Assembly (NCBI GenBank): GCA_964462515.1
Contig: CAYWXK010000001.1
Span: forward strand, 128,793-192,792
DNA length: 64,000 nucleotides
Direction: 5' to 3'
Origin: CAYWXK01 sp964462515
GTDB taxonomy: Bacteria > Planctomycetota > Phycisphaerae > Sedimentisphaerales > Anaerobacaceae
Made by a program: the position numbers and the translations under genes. Below the pieces are notes generated by a model. The model was not told the DNA's origin, searched no databases, and saw only the letters and a program-made list of their open reading frames with translations. Positions 52,527-62,376 of the stretch are shown one piece after another (positions within the stretch are counted from its first letter, which is position 1; each line of letters opens with the position of its first letter).

Positions 52527-53603
52527 TCAAGGCAACGAGGGCAAATGTGGACATTTGCGGGTAAGGATATGGCAGCCGGTTTGGGTTACGAGGATGTCAT
52601 CTTCGATTCGCACGCCCAGTTCGCCAGGGATGTAAATGGCTGGTTCGATGGTGATAATCTGGCCTGCCTTGAGTTTGCCTTTGCTTTCGGGTTTGAGGAA
52701 AGGCAGTTCGTGGATTTCCAGGCCGAAGCCGTGGCCTGTGCCATGGCCATAGACGGGCAAATCGTTTTTGCAAATAACTTCTCTTGCGGCGGAATCAACC
52801 TGAACCATATTGACTCCGGCTTTTACCATTTTTATTGCGGCGGCCTGGGCCTGCCGCACAACATCGTAGGCCTTTTTATAAAGGCGAGTTGGAGAGCCGA
52901 GAATAAAACATCTGGTGATATCACTACAGTAACCTTTGTATTTGGCTCCAAAGTCTATAAGTATTGTATCCGTTTGTTTGAGTTTTCTTGTGGTTGGTTT
53001 GTGATGGGGGCGTGAGGCGTTTGGGCCGAAGGCAACAATCGTCTCAAAGCTGCTCGTTGCGCCGAGTTTGCGAATTTGAAAATCGAGCAGGCCGGCCAGT
53101 TTGTTCTCGGTTATGCCCGCCTTTATGTGCGGTAGAAGTTGCTTGAGGGCTTTCGCTGCAATCGAGGCGGCGGCTTTGATGGCAGCAATCTCGCTGCTGT
53201 CTTTGGTGCTGCGTAAGGTTTCAATGACAGCAGCGACTGATTTGAGGCGGGACTTGACAGCTTTTTTTATCTGCTCGAAATCCTCGATGGAGGCGGATTT
53301 TTCAACGGTAACTGTTCGGACGGATTTGAGTTTTTTTAATAGTTTTCCGAGGGCTTGCGGCAAGGAAGCGGTGCGCTGGATTATTGTGCAGTTGAAGCAT
53401 TCGCCGTGAGCTTGTTCGGTGTATCGACTATCCGTTAAAAGATAGACCCGGCCTTTGGCAATCACAGCCCAGCTATCCTCGCCTGAGAAGCCGGTTGCGT
53501 ATGTTACGTTGCTCGGCTTTGTCAGGACAAAACAATCTATTTTTCTTTTAGTTAGCTGGCGACGAATCGCCCTGACACGTTTTTTCATAATAGAACTATT
53601 CAT
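52527..53603 (-). CDS. M24 aminopeptidase (Xaa-Pro peptidase-like)
   Basis: 358 residues. The N-terminal creatinase-like domain (about 1-130) is followed by the pita-bread catalytic domain. The five metal ligands are visible: Asp in ILIDFGAKYKGYCSDITR (two), His in GHGTGHGFGLEIHE, Glu in ITIEPAIY and Glu in VRIEDDILV. It cleaves N-terminal residues before proline in cytosolic peptides. It may start at ATG 53603 or the Met five residues later (MKKRVRAIRRQLTKR). Confidence 0.93.
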   Translation of the reverse strand: MNSSIMKKRVRAIRRQLTKRKIDCFVLTKPSNVTYATGFSGEDSWAVIAKGRVYLLTDSRYTEQAHGECFNCTIIQRTASLPQALGKLLKKLKSVRTVTVEKSASIEDFEQIKKAVKSRLKSVAAVIETLRSTKDSSEIAAIKAAASIAAKALKQLLPHIKAGITENKLAGLLDFQIRKLGATSSFETIVAFGPNASRPHHKPTTRKLKQTDTILIDFGAKYKGYCSDITRCFILGSPTRLYKKAYDVVRQAQAAAIKMVKAGVNMVQVDSAAREVICKNDLPVYGHGTGHGFGLEIHELPFLKPESKGKLKAGQIITIEPAIYIPGELGVRIEDDILVTQTGCHILTRKCPHLPSLP

Positions 53604-53615
53604 TCGTGCTGCTTC

Positions 53616-54776
53616 CTAATTGACCTTGTTTTCGGATGGGTCTTTGCCGAGCACATTTTTTCCCGGCGTCCGTTTTTTTTTCCAGGCTGGGTAGTCTTTA
53701 GATAGTAGCTCCGCGGGCCAGTCTCCATACCAGGCGTAACCCGTGCGCCGTTCCTGTTCGATTTCGGCCAGGCTATATTTGATTATGCCGTCTCTTCCGC
53801 AGAATATCGGCCGGTTGGTTTTAATCTGATAAAAGCGTGCCCATATAGGCGGAGCATTTGCATCTTCGATAATAACTTTATCGCGACCATCCTCTGCGGA
53901 TAGGTCGGGCTTGTCAATCTGGCGGATACCCGTGAGCTTGACATTATCGAACCAGATGACAGCGCTCTGGATGGCCTCGATGACTTCTGGACCGGGCCTG
54001 TCAATATCCATCAGGAATCTGACGATGTTAACGCTCTCGCAGCCGCAGATTGATATTTTTTCATAGATTCTGGCGGGCCTGGGTTCAAAGTTTTCCTGGT
54101 CGTGCTGCTGGCACCAGGCGGTGCGTTTGCCGTCAACAATAATCTGACATTTAAGGATACATTCGATAGCTTTTTGAACGGCATCCGCGGCTTTTTTGCG
54201 AAGGTCCTCATCAATGAAAGCATATTGAGGTTTTTTCTTGGCGATGTCGTTGAGGATGCTCATTGCACCTATCATAGCGCCATCGTTAAACGTGATAAAT
54301 CTGGAGTATTCGGGATGACCTTCCGGCGGATAGAATTGTGGCCAGCCGCCGTTGGGGTATTGGGCCGTAAGCAGGTATTCCGCTCCTTTTAGAAAGCCCT
54401 GTTTGAAGCGTTCGATTTTAGTGGCGTTATATACTTTGACTAAGTAACGCAATTGTGTGTGAGTTGTGCCGTTGTCGAGGGTGGAATCCTTTTTGCTTTT
54501 TGCTTTCAAGATACCGGCCTTTTCCTTTTCACTGAGTGTGCGTGCCATATCGATGCCCTTTGGCCAGCCGCCGCTGTCACGTTGAAACAGAAGCACATTA
54601 TCGGCGATTCGAATGGCCTCATCTGTTGCATAAAATTGCTCCTTCAGACTGAGACAATTCTTCCAGGAAATCGGATTGGCAGGTTTTTCGCTATTTTCTG
54701 CGTCAGCTCCTGTTTGCATAAGAAGCAGGCAAAGCCAGGCGGCTGTTATTAGTCGTATAATCGTTTTGGTGTTCAT
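53616..54776 (-). CDS. Pectate lyase, PL10-like, secreted
   Basis: 386 residues with a signal peptide ending GADA. The (alpha/alpha)3 barrel of PL10/PelA is recognisable: LLFQRDSGGWPKGIDMA, STLDNGTTHTQLRYL, YPNGGWPQFYPPEG, AWCQQHDQENFEPRPARIYE, ERRTGYAWYGDWPAEL. It cleaves homogalacturonan by beta-elimination outside the cell. It ends 12 bp before the M24 gene on the same strand. The other polysaccharide enzymes here fit the same lifestyle. Confidence 0.9.
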   Translation of the reverse strand: MNTKTIIRLITAAWLCLLLMQTGADAENSEKPANPISWKNCLSLKEQFYATDEAIRIADNVLLFQRDSGGWPKGIDMARTLSEKEKAGILKAKSKKDSTLDNGTTHTQLRYLVKVYNATKIERFKQGFLKGAEYLLTAQYPNGGWPQFYPPEGHPEYSRFITFNDGAMIGAMSILNDIAKKKPQYAFIDEDLRKKAADAVQKAIECILKCQIIVDGKRTAWCQQHDQENFEPRPARIYEKISICGCESVNIVRFLMDIDRPGPEVIEAIQSAVIWFDNVKLTGIRQIDKPDLSAEDGRDKVIIEDANAPPIWARFYQIKTNRPIFCGRDGIIKYSLAEIEQERRTGYAWYGDWPAELLSKDYPAWKKKRTPGKNVLGKDPSENKVN

Positions 54777-55143
54777 TGTTTCTCGAACCTCTACGTTTGT
54801 TTGAGACTGCTTGCATTATAGGAAACTGCGTTTCAAAGTTGGTGAAGCCAGAGATAAGATTGATTAGCAGCAAAAAGGGGAAAAGTAAAGTTTTTTGTCA
54901 GATTATTTGGTTCTGGCCTGTTTTATTTTTATACTTTTAGTGGTTACAATCCGGCTGGAAGGGGAAACCGGCTGACTTGAATTTATACTGCTGGTGTTTT
55001 CCGTGAGGGAGAAAAATTTACATCGGCGATTTAGTTTGTAGGACGGCGGATAGCCGTCCTTATTTTATTTCTTGTCACGGCGATTTTTTGCCGTTAGAAT
55101 AGACCTGCCTTTTAATCTTGAAATCCTTATTGGTGGTTAAGGA
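54777..55143. other. Divergent intergenic region with terminator-like hairpin
   Basis: 367 bp between pectate lyase (minus) and rhomboid (plus). It holds the hairpin at 55040-55070. The rest is AT-rich with no gene. Confidence 0.4.
55040..55070 (+). terminator. Terminator-like hairpin upstream of the rhomboid gene
   Basis: A perfect 8-bp stem AGGACGGC/GCCGTCCT with a GGATA loop is followed by TATTTTATTT. No plus-strand gene ends before it, so it may be a leader attenuator, the end of a small RNA, or a palindromic repeat. Confidence 0.45.
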
Positions 55144-56328
55144 ATGCTATTACCTATACGGACAAATATATTGCCGAGACGCACGCCATATATGAATTAT
55201 GCGCTCATAGCGCTCAATGTCTTTATTTTCCTGATTACATACTGGCCCCATAAAGACCCGTTCACGGCGTCAGAGGAGGCGCTTCGACCCTGGGCGGAGC
55301 AATATATGCTTATTCCTGTTCGGCCGAATATATGGCAGTTCGTAAGTTATGCCTTTCTGCACGGGAGTTTTCTGCACATCATCGGCAATATGTTCTTTTT
55401 GTACCTGTTTGGTAATAATGTCAACGATAAGATAGGACATATCGGCTATCTTTGTTTTTATCTTGCGGGGGCAGTATTTAGCGGGATAGGACATACTATT
55501 TTTCATTCTGCCTCAACGATACCTACTTTAGGGGCCAGCGGAGCTGTGGCAGCGGTAACAGGAGCTTATTTAGTTCTGTTTCCACAGAGCTTGATTACGG
55601 TAATATATTTTTTCTATTTCATCGGGACGATAGAGGTGCCGGCGTTGTATTTTATTGCCTTCAAGATGATTTTAATCGACAACGTAATTATCCGATACAC
55701 ACCCAATGTTGCCTATGACGCACACCTGGCCGGATACGTAATTGGAATTTCAGTCATATTAGGGTTGCTTGCGGCCGGTTTAATTGGCGGCAGCGGTTTC
55801 GACCTGTGGGCTATGGTAAAACGATGGAACCGGCGGCGGCACTATCGCGATGTTGTGTCGAACGGCTACGACCCATTTACCGGCGAGGTGAAAACAAAAC
55901 AGGTAACGGCCAGGGAGGTTAAAACCGTCGCACAACAACGCGACGATGAAAAGATAAGTGAGCTTCGTAATCAGATAGCCGGCCGTATAGGACAGCGTAA
56001 TTTGGCGGCGGCGGCAGAGGCATATCTGGAGCTTACCAGCCTCGATAGAGAGCAGATTTTGCCCCGCCAGTATTTGCTTGATATTGCCAATCAGCTTGCC
56101 AGTGACAATCGGCATAGTGAGGCGGCTGGCGCGTATGAGCACTTTTTAACCCATTACAGCACTTATGAATATGCCGAGCAGGTGGAATTGATGCTGGGGA
56201 TATTATATTCGCGTTATCTAAATAGGCCTGAGCTGGCGGTAAAGCACTTGCAGACTGCTGTTGAAAAGCTTTCCGACCCCAACCAACTAAAGATGTGCCG
56301 GGACGAGCTTGCCCGATTACAAAAGTAA
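55144..56328 (+). CDS. Rhomboid intramembrane protease with TPR-like C-terminus
   Basis: 394 residues. The rhomboid core (about 1-215) has six or more helices with HGSFLHIIGNMFFLYLFG, the catalytic Ser in TLGASGAVAAV and the catalytic His in DAHLAGYVIG. The remaining ~180 residues are soluble: a basic linker, then helical pairs (LAAAAEAYLELTSLDREQ, HSEAAGAYEHFLTHYSTYEYAEQ) like TPR repeats. It cleaves membrane proteins; the TPR tail may recruit substrates. It starts at ATG 55144. Confidence 0.9.
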   Translation: MLLPIRTNILPRRTPYMNYALIALNVFIFLITYWPHKDPFTASEEALRPWAEQYMLIPVRPNIWQFVSYAFLHGSFLHIIGNMFFLYLFGNNVNDKIGHIGYLCFYLAGAVFSGIGHTIFHSASTIPTLGASGAVAAVTGAYLVLFPQSLITVIYFFYFIGTIEVPALYFIAFKMILIDNVIIRYTPNVAYDAHLAGYVIGISVILGLLAAGLIGGSGFDLWAMVKRWNRRRHYRDVVSNGYDPFTGEVKTKQVTAREVKTVAQQRDDEKISELRNQIAGRIGQRNLAAAAEAYLELTSLDREQILPRQYLLDIANQLASDNRHSEAAGAYEHFLTHYSTYEYAEQVELMLGILYSRYLNRPELAVKHLQTAVEKLSDPNQLKMCRDELARLQK

Positions 56329-56372
56329 ATAAAAAACATTGGCCGTTCCCCATTATTTAATTTGCTTGTTGG

Positions 56373-59321
56373 ATGGTTCCTATGAGCTCCGAAACGAAAC
56401 AGAAACTGTTCATAATTACAAAGGCCATTTTTCTTTATAAAGCATTCCTGACCTTATTTCTTGTCGCTTGTTTCTTTCATACTGCTACCGCCGCAGAGGG
56501 GCCGATTAGTTTTTATATCTCTCGTGATGGAAAAGACACATGGTCGGGCCGGCTTTCTGAACCGAACAAGGACCGCAGCGATGGGCCGTTTGCCACGCTT
56601 ACGCGTGCTCGTGATGCCATAAGCGAAATGAAAAAAAGTGCCGGTCTGCCTGAAGGACAGGTAAGCGTATGGATTCTAAATGGCTCTTATTATCTTACAG
56701 AGAGCTTTGAGCTGACGTCTGAGGACAGCGGCACTGAAAAAACTCAAATTGCTTATCAAACTGCGCCTTATGAGCAGGTCAACATAATCGGAGGCCGACA
56801 GATAAATGAGTGGCGCAAGGTAACAGACCAGACTGTTTTGAAAAGACTTAATCCTGCAGCTAACGGAAAAGTTTATCAGTCTGACCTGAAAGCCCAGGGC
56901 ATTGACAACTTCGGCCAGTTCCGCTCTCGCGGCTTTGGCCGTTCGGCTTCACCGGCTGCGCTGGAATTATTCTTTCAGGATAAGCCGATGACTGTTGCTC
57001 GCTGGCCCAATAGTGATTTTTTGAAAATCACAGGTTACACTGAGGCCGTTGGTGACGACCACGGCGGAAGCCTCGGCAAACTGACGGGCGGTTTCAACTA
57101 CGAGGCAGACCGCCCCAGCCGATGGAAAGATACAAACGATATATGGGTGCACGGATACTGGGCCTACGACTGGGCGAACTCTTATGAGCATATTCAATCA
57201 ATCGATGTCAATAATCATCTAATCAAGACCAGCCCGCCTTATGGAAACTATGGCTTCCGCAAAGGTGGGCGGTTCTACTTTCTCAACATTTTGGAAGAGC
57301 TGGATGAACCGTCAGAATTCTACCTCGACCGTAAAAATGGCATCCTGTATTTTTGGCCGCCGTCACCCATAGAAGAGTGCAAAGCATTGGTTTCCATTGT
57401 GGAAAAACCTCTCATTAACATAAATGGTGCCTCATATATTACGATTCGAGGATTGACGATTGAGTGCGCTCGGGGTGATGGTGTTCGCATTTCAGGCGGA
57501 AGTAAGAACGTAGTAACGGATTGCACCCTGCGTAATCTGGGTAATAACGGCGTTACGGTGAGCGGCGGCAATTATCACGGCGTTTTTGATTGTGATATTT
57601 ACCAGACGGGCGATGGCGGCATATCTTTAAGCGGCGGCGACCGCAAAACGCTTCTGCCGGCAGGACACTACGCTTACAAGAACCATATTCATAATGTGGC
57701 TCGATGGTCGAGGTGCTATGCGCCGGCAATTTCTGTGAATGGCGTTGGTATCAGTGTTTCCAATAACCTTATTCACGACCACCCTCACTGTGCTATTCTG
57801 TTCGGAGGTAACGAGCATCATATTGAGTCGAACGAGATACATCACGTCTGTATGGAAACCGGCGATGTAGGGGCAATCTATACAGGCAGAGACTACACAT
57901 ACCGCGGGAACATCATACGCTATAACTTTATCCACCATACCGGCGGCGTCGGTATGGGCTCAATGGGCATCTATATGGACGATTGTGTCAGCGGCACTCA
58001 GATTTATGGTAATATCCTCTGGAAGCTCCATCGGGCGGTGTTTATCGGCGGCGGGCGGGATTTTACTATCGAAAATAATATCTTTGTTGATTGTGACCCT
58101 GCCATAGAGATTGATGGACGCGGACTCAGCAAAGCCCCTGTCTGGCATGATATGGTTTATCAAACTATGAAAAAACACCTGGAAGATATGAACTGGAAAC
58201 AGCCGCCTTATAGCGTCCGCTACCCACAGTTAGCTGACCTTGAAAGATTTTATGCTGCTGATGATGGTGTGCCGCCGGGAAACATCTCTATCCTGCGAAA
58301 TATCTGTGTCGGCAGTGAGCTCCTCAAAACAACCTGGGGAGCTGCAAAGGATATGATTGTTGTTGGCGATAATCTGGTCGGGCAGGACCCCAATTTTATC
58401 GATGCGGCTAATGGTGACTTTCGCCTAAAGGATGATTCACCGGTTTTCAAACTCGGTTTCAAACCGCTCTTCACAGACCAAATCGGCCTAAAAAGACCCC
58501 CACGCTCTGTCCGCAAAGGACCGCCAGAAGTCGAAAAGCAGGATTATAAACAAGATATTGCACGCATAAAGGCCTTGGAAAAATCTTTTAGGCCGGGGCC
58601 GGTTAATAATCTTACAGAGTATGAGAAGTTTGCTGATGAAATCCAGAGCAAGTGGGGTCAAAAGAACAAAGAATATTATGCACGTTTAATGTGGGAAGCT
58701 TGTAAACCCCTCAGCTCCGGGCGATTTAGTGATGAGCGCCAATATGACGTTGCAAGAAGATACGCCCTGTCGGCTCTTGCAGAGCCAAACGGAATTCCAA
58801 TTGAAATCGAGTTGGAGCTTACAGGACATGTCATGACTGACACGGTCACACCAAGATCGCCAAAAGGCCAAGAGTGGACCCAAAGGCGAAAGAAAGATGT
58901 CGAGATACGGTTCCACGCATGGAAGCGTTTGAAAGATGCTATTGATCCAAACTGGGATCCCAACGAGGAATTGTGGAGCCCCAATGCTGTAGCTGCTAGC
59001 ATGGGGTTCCCAGGCACTATAGAACCTGAATCTATAAAGGATCCGAATCTTCGTGCTGAGTACGAGACGGCCATAGAAAGAAATAAACAGAAGATCGAAA
59101 AATACACTGAGCAGAGTAGGTTGCATAAGTGGTTGGAGAGATATCCGAAAAGGGCAGAAGAATATATTGTTCAAGCATACTCGAGACCACCATTTAATTT
59201 GGAAGAGTTAAAGCAATACTTGGATAAGTACATCGCTGATACGAAAACAAAGGCGAGAATCCTCGATGCCGTTACAAAAAACATGGAGAAAGAAACCCGG
59301 AAAGAGCCAACTGCCCCGTAA
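56373..59321 (+). CDS. Secreted right-handed beta-helix protein with unrelated C-terminal domain
   Basis: 982 residues with a signal anchor (LYKAFLTLFLVACFFHTATAA). FYISRDGKDTWSGRL..DGPFATLTRARDAI is the entry motif of pectate-lyase-like/DUF1565 proteins. Repeated beta-helix turns follow from about residue 350 to 640 (ITIRGLTIECARGDGVRISGG, NHIHNVARWS, NLIHDHPHCAILFGG). After about residue 715 the protein changes to a charged helical domain (~265 residues, EIQSKWGQKNKEYYARLMWEACKPL..), more AT-rich in the DNA. It may be a fusion created by recombination. It could be a polysaccharide lyase or hydrolase; no catalytic set is certain. Confidence 0.8.
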   Translation: MVPMSSETKQKLFIITKAIFLYKAFLTLFLVACFFHTATAAEGPISFYISRDGKDTWSGRLSEPNKDRSDGPFATLTRARDAISEMKKSAGLPEGQVSVWILNGSYYLTESFELTSEDSGTEKTQIAYQTAPYEQVNIIGGRQINEWRKVTDQTVLKRLNPAANGKVYQSDLKAQGIDNFGQFRSRGFGRSASPAALELFFQDKPMTVARWPNSDFLKITGYTEAVGDDHGGSLGKLTGGFNYEADRPSRWKDTNDIWVHGYWAYDWANSYEHIQSIDVNNHLIKTSPPYGNYGFRKGGRFYFLNILEELDEPSEFYLDRKNGILYFWPPSPIEECKALVSIVEKPLININGASYITIRGLTIECARGDGVRISGGSKNVVTDCTLRNLGNNGVTVSGGNYHGVFDCDIYQTGDGGISLSGGDRKTLLPAGHYAYKNHIHNVARWSRCYAPAISVNGVGISVSNNLIHDHPHCAILFGGNEHHIESNEIHHVCMETGDVGAIYTGRDYTYRGNIIRYNFIHHTGGVGMGSMGIYMDDCVSGTQIYGNILWKLHRAVFIGGGRDFTIENNIFVDCDPAIEIDGRGLSKAPVWHDMVYQTMKKHLEDMNWKQPPYSVRYPQLADLERFYAADDGVPPGNISILRNICVGSELLKTTWGAAKDMIVVGDNLVGQDPNFIDAANGDFRLKDDSPVFKLGFKPLFTDQIGLKRPPRSVRKGPPEVEKQDYKQDIARIKALEKSFRPGPVNNLTEYEKFADEIQSKWGQKNKEYYARLMWEACKPLSSGRFSDERQYDVARRYALSALAEPNGIPIEIELELTGHVMTDTVTPRSPKGQEWTQRRKKDVEIRFHAWKRLKDAIDPNWDPNEELWSPNAVAASMGFPGTIEPESIKDPNLRAEYETAIERNKQKIEKYTEQSRLHKWLERYPKRAEEYIVQAYSRPPFNLEELKQYLDKYIADTKTKARILDAVTKNMEKETRKEPTAP

Positions 59322-59372
59322 TTTGAATATTGTCCCGGATATTGGCTCTGGGTCTCTTTGATAGTTCTGAAG

Positions 59373-60357
59373 AAAAAGGCAATTAGATTCAGCAAATAGT
59401 CTCATCAGGCTACGGCAGGGACTTCGCCCTGACGAGTTCAATAATCCGCAGGTTTTTACGGCTGAAGGTGGTTGGCCTGATAAAAGTGACTCAGACAGTT
59501 GCCAGATTGCCGTCGTCAAGGTGAACCTGAATATAGATGGCGTGCCGGAGGATGAAGAATATTCTCCTGGCGGACGCGTGGCTATGAATGAGGATGACGA
59601 TAACAATAACGATATTGAAGATAAAGACGAAGCTCCGGTGAATGGCGAAGATGACCTTGTTGCAATTTCGCTTTCTATTTTGCCTGCTAACTTGAATACT
59701 GGCGAGATGGAATTGAAAGTGGTGAATGCGACATCAGTGCGAATCTGGAGGTATCCTGATAAGCGAGAATTGATAATACCGACTGGCGACCCACTGAATT
59801 GGTCAAAGAGGTGGCCGGTGCAAGAAATGCCGCCGGTTCTCTATGTTGAAGGCACCAGTAGCACGCTTACAAGCTCTGTGGTGCTGCAGTTATCCTATTT
59901 AGTAGATCAGCAGGCATGTATCGACGGCGATTTAGTTACGTTTACTGTCGTGCGGGTGAAGATAACCTATCCGCGAGATACAAATCTTAATGGCAAGATT
60001 GATGACCCGGACAATGAGTTTTCATACAACTCGGAAGACCCTGCGGTATTACAAATTTTTTTGTGTTCGGCTGCTACTACAGCCTATTCGGATAACCTTC
60101 GATGGACAATCGAAGATATAGGCGCTATACGCGGGAAATGGGACCCGCATGTTGATGGTGATGAGTATACTGGAATAGGTCCCGTTACGACCGTGACTTT
60201 TACAGATATGCCAGCTTACAATTGGGATTTTGGAGAAAAAATAATACAGTTGCGTTTCGTAGGAGTGCCGTGCATGGACTGGGAGCCAATCGAAGTATTT
60301 TTCGACCCGCTGGCAAGAAACAATAATGGCCCTGAACCTGATTTCTATTCCTCCTGA
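59373..60357 (+). pseudogene. N-terminally truncated 'GVPEDEE' module protein, copy 1
   Basis: The conserved open frame runs from just after a stop at about 59369 through NNPQVFTAEGG, then VNLNIDGVPEDEE, a DDDNNNDIEDKDE linker, DLVAISLSILPANLNTGEMEL and PPVLYVEG, to a variable C-terminus ending FYSS. The first usable start is GTG 59521, inside the conserved block, so the 5' end is missing. The module recurs at 62377-63950. The variable C-terminus is beta-rich with no known domain. It may still be translated from GTG 59521 (278 residues) without a signal peptide. Confidence 0.55.
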
Positions 60358-60419
60358 AATAGATTTAGACGAGGTTGTTGAGAACCGTTAGGTTAAGTTT
60401 AAATAATAGTTAAGGAAAG

Positions 60420-61061
60420 ATGAAGATGAAAACAAAAGAAAAAATTATTTGTATTTTAACGTTATTAGTTCTGTGCTTAACAATCGGATGTGGTGAAAAG
60501 CCTGATCACAACGCAAACTGGTATTATTATTGGGAAAAAGATGATGTGATACCTGGTTTAGACCGACTTGGGTCGCCAGCTTCTCGTTGGGATTGGACTG
60601 TTGCTCCTGAGTGGGAGGAAGCCTTTGGAGCCAGTCATGGACCATCAGATGGATATGTTTTAATGGACCGTTGCATAAATTTTCCTGTACGAGAACCCTT
60701 TAGAGTTGAGCATAAAATTCGGCACGACGTTTTTTTTATTGGTTCAACCACAATCTTCGGGGTCGAAAGGGCGGCTGGTACAACAGCACATGAGAAGCAG
60801 CATATAGCAAATTATAGACTAATAGAGTCAGGCAATCCCGACAACGATGGTGACGGACTTGCCGACTCTCAAGAAGAGATTGATCCATATAACTTTGTAA
60901 TTGGTGCTCTGGATACATATGACCTCGAACATGCAATACACAAAGATTATGCTTCTTATGGGGATAATGAATTTATAGCAAGGCAGGCCGAACAAGCGGG
61001 AGTTAATTCTGCCCATTTGGATGAAGATTGGTCGATGCTAGGTGCACAATGGGGACGTTGA
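60420..61061 (+). CDS. Putative zinc-metallopeptidase lipoprotein (HExxH)
   Basis: 213 residues with a lipobox (LTIGC). TTAHEKQHIANYRL contains HExxH (HEKQH), which suggests a zincin active site. A calcium-loop-like NDGDGLADSQEE follows. DYASYGDNEFIARQAEQAG near the C-terminus could supply the third ligand. The family is not identified and a chance HExxH is possible. AAGGAAAG precedes ATG 60420. The next gene overlaps by 13 nt. Confidence 0.55.
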   Translation: MKMKTKEKIICILTLLVLCLTIGCGEKPDHNANWYYYWEKDDVIPGLDRLGSPASRWDWTVAPEWEEAFGASHGPSDGYVLMDRCINFPVREPFRVEHKIRHDVFFIGSTTIFGVERAAGTTAHEKQHIANYRLIESGNPDNDGDGLADSQEEIDPYNFVIGALDTYDLEHAIHKDYASYGDNEFIARQAEQAGVNSAHLDEDWSMLGAQWGR

Positions 61062-62341
61062 AAAGTTTAATAATGATATTTACATTATTTTTTTCATCTG
61101 TGGGATTGTCTTTCTCGAAAGAAGATCCAAACAATAAATTACCTCCCAACATTTTTGAAAAAGACCCAATTAGTTCATATTATGTATGGTGGCGGCCGTA
61201 TAAGGTCATTTTTGACCGTGACAAGGTTCTCGAGATTCAGAACCAGATAGGTGCGATTCCTCTAAGCGAGGCTGGTACTGTAAACCTTGATAGTGTTTTT
61301 GGAGAAAACAGAAAATCGGCTTTTCTTTTTCCTGTTTTAGCAACCCACGGAGAAAAAGGTACTATTATTCTGGAGCGTTTTTTGCAACCCTATAATGAAG
61401 GTAAGGAATTGGATGATGAATGGCTGTTTATTATCGCCTCTCTGGGAAGGATTACGACAACACAATCACAGAAGATTCTCGAAGAGCAATTAGAGTTAAT
61501 AATAAAAAGATGGAAACCAAACAAACTTGTTACAGTAAAGGGAAGGCAAATTAAGATTCCTAATCGTGATGCACGACAAGCCCCTCTGGACGCCCTTATA
61601 GCGTGTCTTGCAGGTCAAAAAATTCTGACGGCAAAGGATATTGATTCACTAAGCAAAAAGGTTAAAGAACCGATCTCAGGCTATTCGGGCTATAGTTTAG
61701 CAGGATTTCCGTGGACATCAGGACTCGAATGGGCATATCAACTTATGCCGGAAAAAACAGTCCTGAAAATTATCGAGGATGGTCTAAATATGTGCGATGA
61801 GAAAGAACTCCTGAAAGCTATTGACTTGCAGGTCTCATCTGAATCCCTTCGTGCTATCAGTCACTTTCTGCTTGGTCCTAAAGATGTGTGGCCTCTTACT
61901 GAGAAATTACTTTTAAGTAATACCACATTTAAGCCAGAGGTATTTGACTTTCTGCTTATCCACTATATGTATATTCTAAGATATAAAGCAGAAATTGGGA
62001 ATGGAGTTTATCCGTTAGATGAAAAAATAGTGCGTCTATTCACCGAAAGAGAAGTTAGTCATCACGGGAAGCTCAGCTACATTAGTAAGATTTTGCTGGG
62101 CTGTAAACCGTCCAAGGACTATCCTGAATGGCAACAATTCTTAACCAAACATGCGGAAAATCTCGACCCCAAATATGATTCTTCTGTCGAAACAGAGATA
62201 AAACGGGTCCACGGTGTGACAGAATTTGGGCCTTACAAGCTTCAAAAGGTTATATATGATAGACAGGAGAGAACAAAGACCTTTAGGAGCATCACGAAAG
62301 CTGGTGTGCATATGTATGGTTTTCGCGGCGGTCGATTGTAA
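61049..62341 (+). CDS. Secreted protein of unknown function
   Basis: 431 residues with a signal peptide (SLIMIFTLFFSSVGLSFS). No family is recognised. Helical repeats (ILEEQLELIIKRW, LLKAIDLQVSSESLRAISHFL) suggest a HEAT-like or alpha-solenoid fold. ATG 61049 overlaps the stop of the preceding lipoprotein gene by 13 nt, so the two are probably co-translated and act together. AGGTG lies 4 nt upstream of the start. Confidence 0.55.
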   Translation: MGTLKSLIMIFTLFFSSVGLSFSKEDPNNKLPPNIFEKDPISSYYVWWRPYKVIFDRDKVLEIQNQIGAIPLSEAGTVNLDSVFGENRKSAFLFPVLATHGEKGTIILERFLQPYNEGKELDDEWLFIIASLGRITTTQSQKILEEQLELIIKRWKPNKLVTVKGRQIKIPNRDARQAPLDALIACLAGQKILTAKDIDSLSKKVKEPISGYSGYSLAGFPWTSGLEWAYQLMPEKTVLKIIEDGLNMCDEKELLKAIDLQVSSESLRAISHFLLGPKDVWPLTEKLLLSNTTFKPEVFDFLLIHYMYILRYKAEIGNGVYPLDEKIVRLFTEREVSHHGKLSYISKILLGCKPSKDYPEWQQFLTKHAENLDPKYDSSVETEIKRVHGVTEFGPYKLQKVIYDRQERTKTFRSITKAGVHMYGFRGGRL

Positions 62342-62376
62342 TAAACGTTCAGTTACATCAATTTAAGGTACTAACT

